Positions 25,490 through 34,483 of a stretch of DNA of 64,000 nt are shown here, one piece after another. The notes beneath the pieces were generated by a model that worked only from the letters and a program-made list of their open reading frames with translations, was not told the DNA's origin and made no database searches. This DNA comes from Sphingobium psychrophilum. Its GTDB lineage: Bacteria > Pseudomonadota > Alphaproteobacteria > Sphingomonadales > Sphingomonadaceae. Each line of letters starts with the position of its first letter. Position 1 is the stretch's first letter. The position numbers were made by a program, and so were the translations under genes. The stretch covers positions 56,184-120,183 of the forward strand of contig NZ_JABBFV010000014.1 in the NCBI RefSeq assembly GCF_012927105.1. Direction: 5' to 3'.

Positions 25490-26161
25490 TCAGGCAGCGT
25501 CGTGGAAGATGATGCCCAGCGTATAGCGCACCCCCGACAGCAAGCGGCTGACGCCGTGCCGCATCTGCACCCGATGCGGGCCGCCGCGTGCGCCCGTCAC
25601 CGGCCGGTCGCGCACCGGGAAGATGACCGCGTCGCCTTGGCCCAGCGGCACGACTTCAGGCCGCGACTGCATCCGCGGTCGCTGCTCGGTCAAGATAAAG
25701 GCGCCGCCGGTAAAGTCGCGCTCAGGTTGCGACAGCAGGATCGCGACCTGCAACGGGAAGATGTGCGGACCATAGACATCCTGGTGCAGCGCGTTCCAGT
25801 CGCCTGCCTCATAGCGCAGTAGCAGCGGGGTCGGCTTGTCCTGCCCGGCCAGCGCGCAGCGGGCCAGGAAATCGGCATGGCGCGCCGGATAGATGTCGCC
25901 CGTCCCCAGCATTGTCGCCCAGCGATTGGCCTGAGCCGCCAGTGCGGGATAGAGGCTTTCCCGCAGCACGGCGATCGGATCGGGCAGCGGATAGGCGCAA
26001 TAGCGATAGCGCCCGCGACCATAGCCATGGCGCGCCATCACCACTTCCTTGCGAAAAGCGCTGGGATCGTCCCACAGCGCGACGATCGCGGCGCATTGGT
26101 CGAGGGAAAGCAAGGCGGGCAGGCGCGCTGCGCCATGGCGGTCGAGATCGGTGAGGTCCAT
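25490..26161 (-). CDS. 2OG-Fe(II) oxygenase family protein
   Basis: The 223-residue protein has the iron-binding pattern of 2-oxoglutarate oxygenases: His and Asp in NALHQDVYG, a distal His in MRHGVSRLLSG, and the Arg of GVRYTLGIIFHDAA as the likely 2-oxoglutarate ligand. The N-terminal segment LPALLSLDQCAAIVALWDD is also seen in uncharacterised bacterial members of about 220 residues. The substrate is unknown. It lies upstream of the TonB-dependent receptor on the same strand, with 144 bases between; a functional link is possible but not shown. Confidence 0.8.
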   Translation of the reverse strand: MDLTDLDRHGAARLPALLSLDQCAAIVALWDDPSAFRKEVVMARHGYGRGRYRYCAYPLPDPIAVLRESLYPALAAQANRWATMLGTGDIYPARHADFLARCALAGQDKPTPLLLRYEAGDWNALHQDVYGPHIFPLQVAILLSQPERDFTGGAFILTEQRPRMQSRPEVVPLGQGDAVIFPVRDRPVTGARGGPHRVQMRHGVSRLLSGVRYTLGIIFHDAA

Positions 26162-26243
26162 GGGTGCAGAATGGACGGATCGCCTTCAGGGGTCATCCCG
26201 CGCCTTGCGTTCAAAGCTTTCCTTCGCCGCCGCCGCTTTCTAG

Positions 26244-27194
<951 letters not shown>

Positions 27195-27220
27195 GGCGAG
27201 CACCTTTGACTGAACCCATG

Positions 27221-27362
27221 CCGTTCGTGCTGAGTAGGGGCTGAGCGAAGTCGAAGACCCGTATCGAAGCATCAGACGCCGCGCTGCATCCTTCGATACG
27301 CCATTTGCCCTTCGGTCGTCTTCGACTCCGACTTCGCTCAATGGCTACTCAGGACGAACGGT
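27221..27362. repeat. REP-like palindromic element
   Basis: The 142-base unit has imperfect inverted ends (CCGTTCGT to ACGAACGG). Nested arms are GAGCGAAGTCGAAGAC with its partner GTCTTCGACTCCGACTTCGC, and an inner pair CGTATCGAAG/CTTCGATACG at 27260-27269 and 27291-27300. It lies between two genes and codes for nothing. Palindromes of this kind are commonly dispersed in sphingomonad genomes. Confidence 0.75.
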
Positions 27363-27379
27363 TCTAAAAACCAACATGT

Positions 27380-27922
27380 TCAGCGCGTTTCAGGCCCGAG
27401 CGCGGGATCGAGGTCGCGCGGGCGGGTGAAGCTGGCAATGGTCGCGATATTCTCGCGCGCCTGGGTCCAACTCTCGATGGGCAGGTCGAGCACGGCAATG
27501 CTCGCGGTCGGGAATTTGACCTCCACATCCTCGCGTAGCGGATTGACGCCGTCGTCGGGGACGAGATCGAGAATCAGTTCCTCCAGCCCCGGATTATGCC
27601 CGGCGAGCAAGGCGCTGTCGGCGCTGTCGGGCAGGTCGCGCACGACGTCGAACAGGGTCGGCGCGGAGGCGAGGTAGATGCGCCGGTCCCAGCGCGCGTC
27701 CAGCGTCTGGCCATAGCCCGCGAAAAAGGTTTCCAGCGTCTGCATGACCCGTGCTGCCGGGGAGGCGACCAGCAGGTCGAACTGCATCTTCCGCTGGGCG
27801 GCGAACTGGCCCATCAGCATCGCGGCTTTCTCGCCACGGCGATTGAGGGGGCGGTCGAAATCGCGCGCCACCGGATCGTCCCAGTCCGACTTGGCGTGGC
27901 GCAACAGGGTCAGCCGCTTCAT
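27380..27922 (-). CDS. sixA: SixA-type histidine phosphatase
   Basis: The 180-residue protein begins MKRLTLLRHAKSDWDDPVAR, with the LRHAKSDW catalytic motif of the histidine-phosphatase superfamily. A second catalytic His lies in LLAGHNPGLEEL. In E. coli SixA dephosphorylates phospho-His on phosphotransfer proteins; this copy is somewhat longer and its target is unknown. Its start overlaps the stop of the helicase gene by four bases (ATGA), so it is the second gene of that operon. Confidence 0.86.
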   Translation of the reverse strand: MKRLTLLRHAKSDWDDPVARDFDRPLNRRGEKAAMLMGQFAAQRKMQFDLLVASPAARVMQTLETFFAGYGQTLDARWDRRIYLASAPTLFDVVRDLPDSADSALLAGHNPGLEELILDLVPDDGVNPLREDVEVKFPTASIAVLDLPIESWTQARENIATIASFTRPRDLDPALGPETR

Positions 27923-30687
27923 TGTCTCTCCTGTTCGGGCGTCCCTGACGGGGGCAGGCCGGATTCGCGCCCCTGATGCCCCAATGGGGCGGGTTCGCCA
28001 AGCGTTTCGCGATGCGCCGCGCCGCTGACGGCGATGATTGCTTCGTCCAGCGTCAGGCGGCGGATCGGCGTTCCGGGCGGGAAGGCGCTAAGCAATCGGC
28101 TGGGCAGGGCGGCGGACAGGATAACGAAATGGCCCTTGTCCTCGGCCCGGCGGATGAGGCGGCCAAAGGCCTGGGCCAGCCGCGCGCGGATCAGCCGGTC
28201 GTCATAGGCGCTGCCCCCGCCAGCCAGCCGCCGCGCTGCGTGCAGCACGGTGGGCTTTGACCAGGGCACCCCCTCCATCACCACCAGCCGCAGCGAATGG
28301 CCCGGCACGTCCACGCCGTCCCGCAACGCATCTGTGCCCAGCAGCGAGGCGCGCGGATCGTCACGGAAGATGTCGACCAGCGTGCCGGTGTCCATCGGGT
28401 CGACATGCTGGGCGTAGAGCGGCAGGCCCGCGCGCGCCAGCCGGTCGGCGATGCGGGCATGGACCGCGCGCAGACGGCGGATCGCGGTGAACAGCCCCAG
28501 AGTGCCCCCGCCCGCCGCCTCGATCAACCGGCCATAAGCCCCCGATAGCGCCGCGATGTCGCCGCGTTTGATGTCGGTCACGATCAGCACTTCGGCGCGG
28601 CCGGGATAGTCGAACGGGCTGGCCGCCTCGAACCGTTCCGCGCCATGGGGCAGGTGGATCGCGCCGCTGCGCGCCTCCGCATTGGACCAGTCGCCGCCGC
28701 CCTTGAGCGTTGCGGAGGTCAGCAGCACGCCCTGCGCGGGTTTGAGCACGGTTTCGGCGAGCGGCCGGGTCGGGTCCAGCCAGTGGCGATGGATGCCGAT
28801 ATCATATTCGCGTCCCTCGACCCGATCGACGGTCATCCAGTCGACATAGTCGGGGTCGGCCGGACCGCCGATCCGGGCCAGCAGCGCCAGCCAGGCGGCG
28901 ATCAGGTCGCGCCGCCAGCCAAGCGAGGCGATCGCGCCTTCGACTCGCGCGCGCGCCGCGCCGTCCAGCCAGTCGGGCGCATCCTCGATCACCGCCTCCA
29001 TCCGGCGCGAAAGGCGCACCAGCGGTTTGATGAGGGCGTCGAGCGCCAATGCGGCTTCCTGCGCGGCCTCCACCAAAGCGCCGTCGGGTTCGGCCAGTTC
29101 GGTTTCCAACCCATAGCCGGCATCGGCTTCGCCCGTCGCTTCCGCGCGGGTATAGACGGTGCCGCGCACGGCGGCGAGCAGCGCTTCCAACGGTCCGAAC
29201 GGTTCGCCCGCCACCACGCGCTTGAGCCATTCGTCGGCAGGCAGCGCCTGCGCCGCGTCCACCGCCGCGCGGATCGCCTGGCCGCCTTCCTCGTCATAGC
29301 TGGCGAGATCGGACAGGCGCGCGGCCAGCCCGCGCCGCCGACCGCGCGATCCGCCCTCCGGCCCCATGATCCAGCGGCGCAGTTCGATCGCCTCCTGACC
29401 CGACAGGGCGACGGAGAAAGTGGAATCGGCCGCATCGAACAGATGATGGCCCTCGTCGAAGATGATGCGTTGCGGGCGCTGGCCGGTTTCGCGCCCGCGC
29501 GCTGCATTGATCATCACCAGCGCATGATTGGCGATGACGATGTCCGCATCCGCTGACGCCCGCGCCGACCGCTCGATGAAGCATTTGCGGTAGTGCGGAC
29601 AGCCGGCATAGATGCACTCGCCGCGCCGATCGGTCAGCGCGGTGGAGCCGTTGCGGCGGAACAGGGTGGGCAGCCAGCCGGGCAGGTCGCCACCGACCAT
29701 GTCGCCATCCTTGCTGAAGGCGGCCCAGCGCGCGACCAGCTGCGCAAGGATCGCCGCACGGCCGGTGAAGCCGCCCTGCAACGCATCTTCCAGATTAAGC
29801 AGGCAGAGATAATTTTCCCGCCCCTTGCGCACCACCACCCGCTTCGCCGCGACCGCCGGATCGGGGAAGAGGCGCAGCGATTCGCGATCGAGCTGGCGTT
29901 GCAGGGCTTTGGTATAGGTCGACACCCACACGGTCCCTTGCGCTTCACTGGCCCAAAGCGAGGCGGGGGCGAGATAGCCCAATGTCTTGCCGATTCCGGT
30001 GCCCGCTTCGGCCAGCAGCATATTGGGCTGGTCGCGATGCTTGCGCGGTGTGAAGGCGGCGCTGGCGGCGGCCGCATAGGCGCGCTGGCCGGGGCGGGGT
30101 TCAGCGCCCGCGCCGGTCAACGCGTCCAGGCGCGCCAATATCTGATCCTCTTTCAGGCTGATGGTGCGCGGGGCGGGGCGCGGCTGCGCCTCCTCCCATT
30201 CGGGCAGCTTGGAAAAGAGCCAGCGCTCCGCCTCCTTGGGCCGGGCGATGCGCGGCGCGACGAGCGGCGACCAGGGCCAGCGCAGCCGGTGCAGCGCCTG
30301 CGCCGATGTCCAGCCGCCCTCCCGCTCGCTCCAGTCGGGTGATTCGAGTCGGCCGAGCAGCAATGCCGCGCCCTGCTGCAACAAAGCCGGTATGTCCGAT
30401 TCGCTGGTCGGCGCAGGCAGGCCGAGCGCCTCCGCCAGCCCTTTGGGCGTAGGCACCAGAAAACGCGATGGATGGAGAAAGGCCCAGAGTTCGAGTAGGT
30501 CGAGTCCGTTGAGTTCGGGATAGCCGAGCCGCTGGCCGGTGAGCGGGGCATTGAGCAGCAGCACCGGCGTTTCGGCGGTGCGCGCGATCGCCTGCCCCTT
30601 GGCCAGGGCCTGGGTGCGGTCGCCTTCGCGCCACCAGATGCCGCCATGGCTGGCGTGGAGCGCGGGCAGGGTGGCGGGATCGATCAC
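27919..30687 (-). CDS. DinG/Rad3-like ATP-dependent DNA helicase
   Basis: The 922-residue protein has an N-terminal region of about 200 residues unlike E. coli DinG, then the superfamily-2 core. Walker A is AEAGTGIGKTLGY, the DEAH box is FDEGHHLFDAAD, and motif VI is AFGRLIRRAEDKGHF. Four Cys (one in NYLCLL, three in ECIYAGCPHYRKC) probably hold an iron-sulfur cluster as in XPD and DinG. It likely unwinds damaged or structured DNA 5' to 3'. The start is a GTG at 30687 without a strong ribosome site. The stop overlaps sixA (ATGA). Confidence 0.87.
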   Translation of the reverse strand: MIDPATLPALHASHGGIWWREGDRTQALAKGQAIARTAETPVLLLNAPLTGQRLGYPELNGLDLLELWAFLHPSRFLVPTPKGLAEALGLPAPTSESDIPALLQQGAALLLGRLESPDWSEREGGWTSAQALHRLRWPWSPLVAPRIARPKEAERWLFSKLPEWEEAQPRPAPRTISLKEDQILARLDALTGAGAEPRPGQRAYAAAASAAFTPRKHRDQPNMLLAEAGTGIGKTLGYLAPASLWASEAQGTVWVSTYTKALQRQLDRESLRLFPDPAVAAKRVVVRKGRENYLCLLNLEDALQGGFTGRAAILAQLVARWAAFSKDGDMVGGDLPGWLPTLFRRNGSTALTDRRGECIYAGCPHYRKCFIERSARASADADIVIANHALVMINAARGRETGQRPQRIIFDEGHHLFDAADSTFSVALSGQEAIELRRWIMGPEGGSRGRRRGLAARLSDLASYDEEGGQAIRAAVDAAQALPADEWLKRVVAGEPFGPLEALLAAVRGTVYTRAEATGEADAGYGLETELAEPDGALVEAAQEAALALDALIKPLVRLSRRMEAVIEDAPDWLDGAARARVEGAIASLGWRRDLIAAWLALLARIGGPADPDYVDWMTVDRVEGREYDIGIHRHWLDPTRPLAETVLKPAQGVLLTSATLKGGGDWSNAEARSGAIHLPHGAERFEAASPFDYPGRAEVLIVTDIKRGDIAALSGAYGRLIEAAGGGTLGLFTAIRRLRAVHARIADRLARAGLPLYAQHVDPMDTGTLVDIFRDDPRASLLGTDALRDGVDVPGHSLRLVVMEGVPWSKPTVLHAARRLAGGGSAYDDRLIRARLAQAFGRLIRRAEDKGHFVILSAALPSRLLSAFPPGTPIRRLTLDEAIIAVSGAAHRETLGEPAPLGHQGRESGLPPSGTPEQERQ

Positions 30688-30741
30688 CCGCCAAGGCTTA
30701 GGCGAGCAGGAACAAAAGGAAAACCTGAAATATGGGGCGGT

Positions 30742-31116
30742 TCAGCCCGTGCGCCGCCCGAAACCGCCGCCGCCAAAGCTGGCGGTGCCGAATGCGGCCT
30801 GGGCACGCGGCTGGAAAGCGACCGGCGTGCGCCTGGCGGCGCGCGCCATTTCAAGCCGCTCGTACAGCGGGCCGTCGCTCAGTTCATAGGGGAAACGGAT
30901 GCCCATTCGGTCCTCTTCGGACCAGCGGACCGTGCCGAAGACGATATAGCCGTCCAGATCGATCTGACATTGCGATCGCGCGGGCAGGGTGCAGCCCACC
31001 ACCTGCGCGCCGCCTTCGCTCAGATCGACGATGGCGCCTTCCAGGCTGTCCAATACCGTCGTGATGACGATAGGAATGTCCACGGCAATGCGTTCGCGGC
31101 TGCGCTGTATCTGCAT
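30742..31116 (-). CDS. PilZ-domain protein
   Basis: The 124-residue protein is a single PilZ domain with a Gly-rich tail (FGTASFGGGGFGRRTG). The cyclic-di-GMP contacts are the N-terminal Arg pair in QIQRSRERIAVDIP and the motif VDLSEGGAQV. It would bind cyclic-di-GMP and act on a partner protein. A perfect TTAA-N7-TTAA box lies about 40-50 bases upstream, so CtrA may control it. It is divergent from lysK. Confidence 0.85.
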   Translation of the reverse strand: MQIQRSRERIAVDIPIVITTVLDSLEGAIVDLSEGGAQVVGCTLPARSQCQIDLDGYIVFGTVRWSEEDRMGIRFPYELSDGPLYERLEMARAARRTPVAFQPRAQAAFGTASFGGGGFGRRTG

Positions 31117-31153
31117 ATCGCCTCCAAATTACGGCAATTATCCGCGCGCAAGG

Positions 31154-31168
31154 TTAATGAAATCTTAA
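31154..31168. promoter_or_regulatory. CtrA-type box TTAA-N7-TTAA
   Basis: TTAATGAAATCTTAA matches the CtrA consensus exactly, in a genome where TTAA is rare. It lies 38-52 bases upstream of the PilZ gene start and 78-92 upstream of lysK. Confidence 0.55.
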
Positions 31169-31170
31169 AT

Positions 31171-31185
31171 TGAGAACGATTCTTA
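31171..31185. promoter_or_regulatory. Iron-type palindrome (Irr/Fur-like)
   Basis: In TGAGAACGATTCTTA the inner AGAA-CGA-TTCT is a perfect inverted repeat, with flanks close to the rhizobial iron control element TTTAGAA-N3-TTCTAAA. It lies between the PilZ gene and lysK. Confidence 0.3.
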
Positions 31186-31245
31186 ACGTGGATTTGCCGC
31201 CAATAGCCGTTTTCTTTCGTCCTGTCCGGGTTTAGGGGGCATTGC

Positions 31246-32841
31246 ATGACCATGTCCGACATCATCCGTGCCGCCGCGACCGCATCCAAGGCCTGGCCTT
31301 ATGAAGAAGCCCGCAAGCTTCTGAAGCGCTACAAGCTTAATGAGAAAGAGGGCGCCGCGCCGGACAAGGGGCATATCCTGTTCGAAACCGGCTATGGCCC
31401 GTCGGGCCTGCCCCATATCGGCACTTTCAACGAAGTGTTGCGCACCACCATGGTCCGCAATGCCTTCCATTCGCTGTCGGATATTCCCACGCGACTGGTT
31501 GCGTTCAGCGACGATCTGGACGGTTTCCGCAAGGTGCCCGACAATGTGCCGAACCAGGCGATGTTGGCTGAATATCTGGGCAAGCCGCTGACGCAGGTGC
31601 CCGATCCGTTCGAGAAATATGAAAGCTTCGCGCATCATAATAATGCGACGTTGCGGGAATTTCTCGACAGTTTCGGCTTCGACTATGAATTTGTCTCCGC
31701 GACCGAGCAATATCAGGCCGGCGCATTCGACGACGCGCTGCGGCAGGTGCTGCGCCGTTATCAGGCGATCATGGACATCATGCTGCCGACGCTGCGCAAG
31801 GAACGCCAGGCAACCTATTCGCCGGTCCTCCCGATCAGCATGAAGAGCGGCATCGTGTTGCAGGTGCCGGTGGAGGTGATCGACGCCGAAGCCGGGATCG
31901 TCCGTTTCGTCGATGAAGGCGAAACGATCGAACAATCGATCCTGGGCGGGGCGGCCAAGTTGCAGTGGAAGGTCGACTGGGCGATGCGCTGGTACGCGCT
32001 GGGCGTCGATTATGAAATGGCAGGCAAGGATCTGATCGATTCGGTGACCCAGTCGTCCAAGATTTGTCGCGCGCTCGGCGGCCGTCCCCCTGAAGGCTTC
32101 AACTACGAGATGTTCCTCGACGAAAAGGGCGAGAAAATCTCCAAGTCCAAGGGCAATGGCCTGAGCCTGGAGCAATGGCTGACCTATGGTCCGCAGGAAA
32201 GCCTGGCCTTCTACGCCTATCGCGAGCCGAAAAAGGCCAAGCAACTGCACATGGGCGTCATCCCGCGTGCGGTGGACGAATATTGGCAGTTCCGCGGCAA
32301 TTACGCCAAGCAGGCCGTCGAACAGCAGCTGGGCAACCCGGTACATCATATCCATGACGGCAAGCTGCCGCAGGGCGAATTGCCGGTGACCTTCGGCCTG
32401 CTGCTGAACTTGGTCGGCGTGATGGGCGATGCCAGCCGCGAACAGGTGTGGTCCTATCTGCAAAATTACGTGCCCGGCGCCAGCGCGGAAACCTATCCGG
32501 AACTGGACGCCCTGATCGGGCATGCGCTGGCCTATCATCGCGATTTCGTCGCGCCAACGCTCCAGCGCCGTGCGCCCGATGTCCATGAGGCCGCGGCGCT
32601 GCGCCGGCTGGATGCGGAACTGGCGGCGCTGCCGACAAGCGCAACGGCCGAAGACATCCAGAATATCGTCTATGCCATCGGCAAGGATGAGGCGTTCGGC
32701 TTCGCGGAACTGCGCGATTGGTTCAAGGCGCTCTACCAGACGCTGCTGGGCGCCGACCAGGGGCCGCGGATGGGCAGTTTCATCGCGCTATATGGCGTCG
32801 AGAATAGTCGCAAGCTGATCGCGCAGGCGCTCGCCGCCTGA
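31246..32841 (+). CDS. lysK: Class I lysyl-tRNA synthetase
   Basis: The enzyme charges tRNA-Lys in translation. The 531-residue protein is of the class I type found in archaea and alphaproteobacteria, not the class II LysS of most bacteria. It has the HIGH-like motif in GPSGLPHIG (residues 51-59) and KISKSKG near residue 296, plus the C-terminal helical anticodon-binding region. The start MTMSDIIRAA at 31246 follows a GGGGG site; an ATG two codons later is also possible. It is the only gene on its transcript, and the candidate sRNA unit begins 24 bases after its stop. Confidence 0.95.
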   Translation: MTMSDIIRAAATASKAWPYEEARKLLKRYKLNEKEGAAPDKGHILFETGYGPSGLPHIGTFNEVLRTTMVRNAFHSLSDIPTRLVAFSDDLDGFRKVPDNVPNQAMLAEYLGKPLTQVPDPFEKYESFAHHNNATLREFLDSFGFDYEFVSATEQYQAGAFDDALRQVLRRYQAIMDIMLPTLRKERQATYSPVLPISMKSGIVLQVPVEVIDAEAGIVRFVDEGETIEQSILGGAAKLQWKVDWAMRWYALGVDYEMAGKDLIDSVTQSSKICRALGGRPPEGFNYEMFLDEKGEKISKSKGNGLSLEQWLTYGPQESLAFYAYREPKKAKQLHMGVIPRAVDEYWQFRGNYAKQAVEQQLGNPVHHIHDGKLPQGELPVTFGLLLNLVGVMGDASREQVWSYLQNYVPGASAETYPELDALIGHALAYHRDFVAPTLQRRAPDVHEAAALRRLDAELAALPTSATAEDIQNIVYAIGKDEAFGFAELRDWFKALYQTLLGADQGPRMGSFIALYGVENSRKLIAQALAA

Positions 32842-32864
32842 TCGCAAATCCTGTCAATGGCGCG

Positions 32865-32890
32865 GGAACATTGCGGTATCATGGGGCGTT
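32865..32890 (+). promoter_or_regulatory. EcfG (general stress) type promoter of a small RNA unit
   Basis: GGAAC (32865-32869) and CGTT (32887-32890) are separated by 17 bases, which is the consensus of EcfG promoters in alphaproteobacteria. The transcript would start near 32897. Confidence 0.6.
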
Positions 32891-32924
32891 CTGCGCATCG
32901 GTCCACCCCCCTTTCGGACTGGTG

Positions 32925-32984
32925 ATGCGCCTTGCGCGCGTCATCGGCCGCGTGCGCCCGGAAACGAGCCGCGCGGCCAATTAG
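32925..32984 (+). CDS. Possible 19-residue basic peptide within the small RNA
   Basis: ATG at 32925 opens a frame for MRLARVIGRVRPETSRAAN, ending at TAG. Its start codon lies in the stem of the first hairpin, and the ribosome site is weak (GGACTGG). It may be chance. Confidence 0.25.
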   Translation: MRLARVIGRVRPETSRAAN

Positions 32985-32996
32985 GGCGGTGAATGT

Positions 32997-33031
32997 AAAA
33001 TGGCCCCGGACTCATCGTCCGGGGCCATTTT
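32997..33031. terminator. Strong bidirectional terminator
   Basis: A perfect 15-bp stem AAAATGGCCCCGGAC and its complement encloses a 5-base loop. It ends the small RNA unit on the plus strand and the RcnB-like gene on the minus strand. Confidence 0.93.
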
Positions 33032-33049
33032 CTCTAGGTCTTGCCTGTT

Positions 33050-33520
33050 TTACCAGAAGAAGGCGCGATGGGCGGTTATGACGCGGCCGGTACGCACGTT
33101 GACCAGCAGCACGTCGTTATAGTGGCGGACCCAGCGCTGGTTCACGCCCGGGCGGGGCAGGCGATAGCGGTTGGTGTCAGCGATATAATAGCGCGAGTTG
33201 TAATAGGCCGGGCGGAGTTGCGCGCCGGCATTCCACTGGCTGTAGCGGAAGGGCGCGCGCCAGTTGCCGCCGCGATAGACGTCGCGGTGGTTGCGGCGAT
33301 AGTCGCGCCAGTCTTCGCGCGTTTCCTGGCGGGCCTGGCGAACGTCCTGACGTTGTTCGCGCACGTCGCGGCGGTCGCCATAGCGCTGGGCCTGGCGCAG
33401 GTCGCGCTTTTCCTCGCGCAGGTTGCGTTCGCTGCGGCGGGCTTCGCCGTAAGATTGGGCCGACGCGACGCTGGGTGCGACGGTGGCGGCCAGCAGGCCC
33501 AGGATGATGAGTTTACGCAT
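33050..33520 (-). CDS. RcnB-like secreted protein
   Basis: The 156-residue protein has a signal peptide ending SVASAQ (residue 22). The middle is Arg- and Asp-rich (DLRQAQRYGDRRDVREQRQD). The C-terminal RcnB-type domain carries RYRLPRPGVNQRWVRHYNDV and LLVNVRTGRVITAHRAFFW. RcnB in E. coli is a periplasmic protein that tunes nickel and cobalt homeostasis; the relatives in sphingomonads are many and unstudied. A GGAAC-N16-GGTT promoter lies about 30-54 bases upstream, which suggests general-stress control. A strong terminator follows. Confidence 0.8.
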   Translation of the reverse strand: MRKLIILGLLAATVAPSVASAQSYGEARRSERNLREEKRDLRQAQRYGDRRDVREQRQDVRQARQETREDWRDYRRNHRDVYRGGNWRAPFRYSQWNAGAQLRPAYYNSRYYIADTNRYRLPRPGVNQRWVRHYNDVLLVNVRTGRVITAHRAFFW

Positions 33521-33549
33521 AGAAATTCTCCCATATGCTGTGGCGGTTG

Positions 33550-33574
33550 AACCTGTCCGGCAGGATCGGGTTCC
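33550..33574 (-). promoter_or_regulatory. EcfG-type promoter of the RcnB-like gene
   Basis: On the minus strand GGAAC (33574-33570) is followed after 16 bases by GGTT (33553-33550), one base off the consensus. The predicted start is about 20-25 bases before the ATG. Confidence 0.5.
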
Positions 33575-33679
33575 CTCGCCTAGGAAAGGGTTATGCGGCC
33601 GCGCGGCTGAACGGCGCGAGAATGAAGCTGTCAGTTTTCAGTCATTTATGTCGCAAAGTGTAACCGAAGAAGACAGGGG

Positions 33680-34354
33680 TCAGCCCCATGGATGTTCGCG
33701 AAACCATTTGGTGACGACATATTTGGTGCCACGTTCCACCGGCCGGGCGGCGTGCAGGCTGAAGCGGTTGGGTGCCCCGTCGCGGTCCATATTGTTCCAG
33801 ATCAGGATCATCCCCTCGACCGGCGGCACCATGAATTCGCATTGCGGGAAATGGGTTTCGCCGCCTGCCTCCACCGGCGACAGATAGATCATCGCGGTCC
33901 ATGTCCGCTGCCCGCCGCTGGTGCGCATCTGCGGCCAATAGCTGGCGGTGACCGGGAAATAGTCGCAATGGACCTTATATTCCTGCCCCGGCGCATAGCG
34001 TTGCCCCTGGAGCGTTTCGCCATGGCGGGCGGGCAGGCCGGTCAGCGCGCAGATGCGATCGCTCACCGCCAGCACCAGCTGATCCCAGGGATCGAGGTTG
34101 CAGCTATGGCTGGTGCGATAGTCGGCGTTGGCGCTGCCCGAAAACAGGGTGGAAGGCTTGGCGTCGGCGTCGATCATCGCGCGCAGGCCCGCACATTCAT
34201 CCGCGTTCAGGAAATCTTGGCGACCATAGATTTCGAGATGCGGGGCATCGATGCGATGCACCATCGGGTTGCGACCCAACCGCTTGCGCACATCCTCGCC
34301 GATCCCGGCGCGTAGCAGCGACGCGATGCCGCCATCATCATGTTCGTCGGTCAT
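33680..34354 (-). CDS. Prolyl-4-hydroxylase-type 2OG-Fe(II) oxygenase
   Basis: The 224-residue protein has the P4H catalytic pattern: His and Asp in YKVHCDYFPV, a distal His in FSLHAARPVERG, and Lys in GTKYVVTKWFREHPWG for 2-oxoglutarate. Other family segments are DYRTSHSCNL and MIYLSPVEAGGETHFP. Such enzymes hydroxylate proline or related residues in proteins; the target here is unknown. The start at 34354 follows AGGACGGGG; 19 residues of open frame upstream are not similar to anything. It stands alone between two RcnB-like genes. Confidence 0.87.
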   Translation of the reverse strand: MTDEHDDGGIASLLRAGIGEDVRKRLGRNPMVHRIDAPHLEIYGRQDFLNADECAGLRAMIDADAKPSTLFSGSANADYRTSHSCNLDPWDQLVLAVSDRICALTGLPARHGETLQGQRYAPGQEYKVHCDYFPVTASYWPQMRTSGGQRTWTAMIYLSPVEAGGETHFPQCEFMVPPVEGMILIWNNMDRDGAPNRFSLHAARPVERGTKYVVTKWFREHPWG

Positions 34355-34386
34355 GGCCCCGTCCTGCCACAGGGTAGCCCTAGATG

Positions 34387-34418
34387 AAAAGACCCCGGCG
34401 CGTTTCCGCACCGGGGTC
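34387..34418 (-). terminator. Terminator after the long RcnB-like gene
   Basis: On the minus strand GACCCCGG/CCGGGGTC forms an 8-bp stem with a 12-base loop, followed by TTTTC. Confidence 0.75.
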
Positions 34419-34483
34419 AGTTGTCCTGAAGGCCGCTTCAGGGAGGGAGTTCGCCTGATCTCAACGTGGCTGCCGCCGCCGCA

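Larger units (their letters stand above)
32893..33031 (+). ncRNA. Candidate stress-regulated small RNA ending at a strong terminator
   Basis: The stretch after lysK has its own EcfG-type promoter and ends in a perfect terminator. It can fold into a 5' hairpin (GCGCATC at 32893-32899 with GATGCGC at 32924-32930, plus an inner GTCC/GGAC) with a C-rich loop ACCCCCCTTTC. A second hairpin follows (GGCCGCG with CGCGGCC, 32946-32978), and then the terminator. A C-rich loop can pair with ribosome sites, as known for several alphaproteobacterial sRNAs. The same RNA could code for a 19-residue peptide, listed next. The whole is inference from sequence. Confidence 0.5.

Noticed and set aside
28645..29556. 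303-codon plus-strand frame opposite the helicase
   Set aside because: It lies wholly inside the helicase gene and has no domain.
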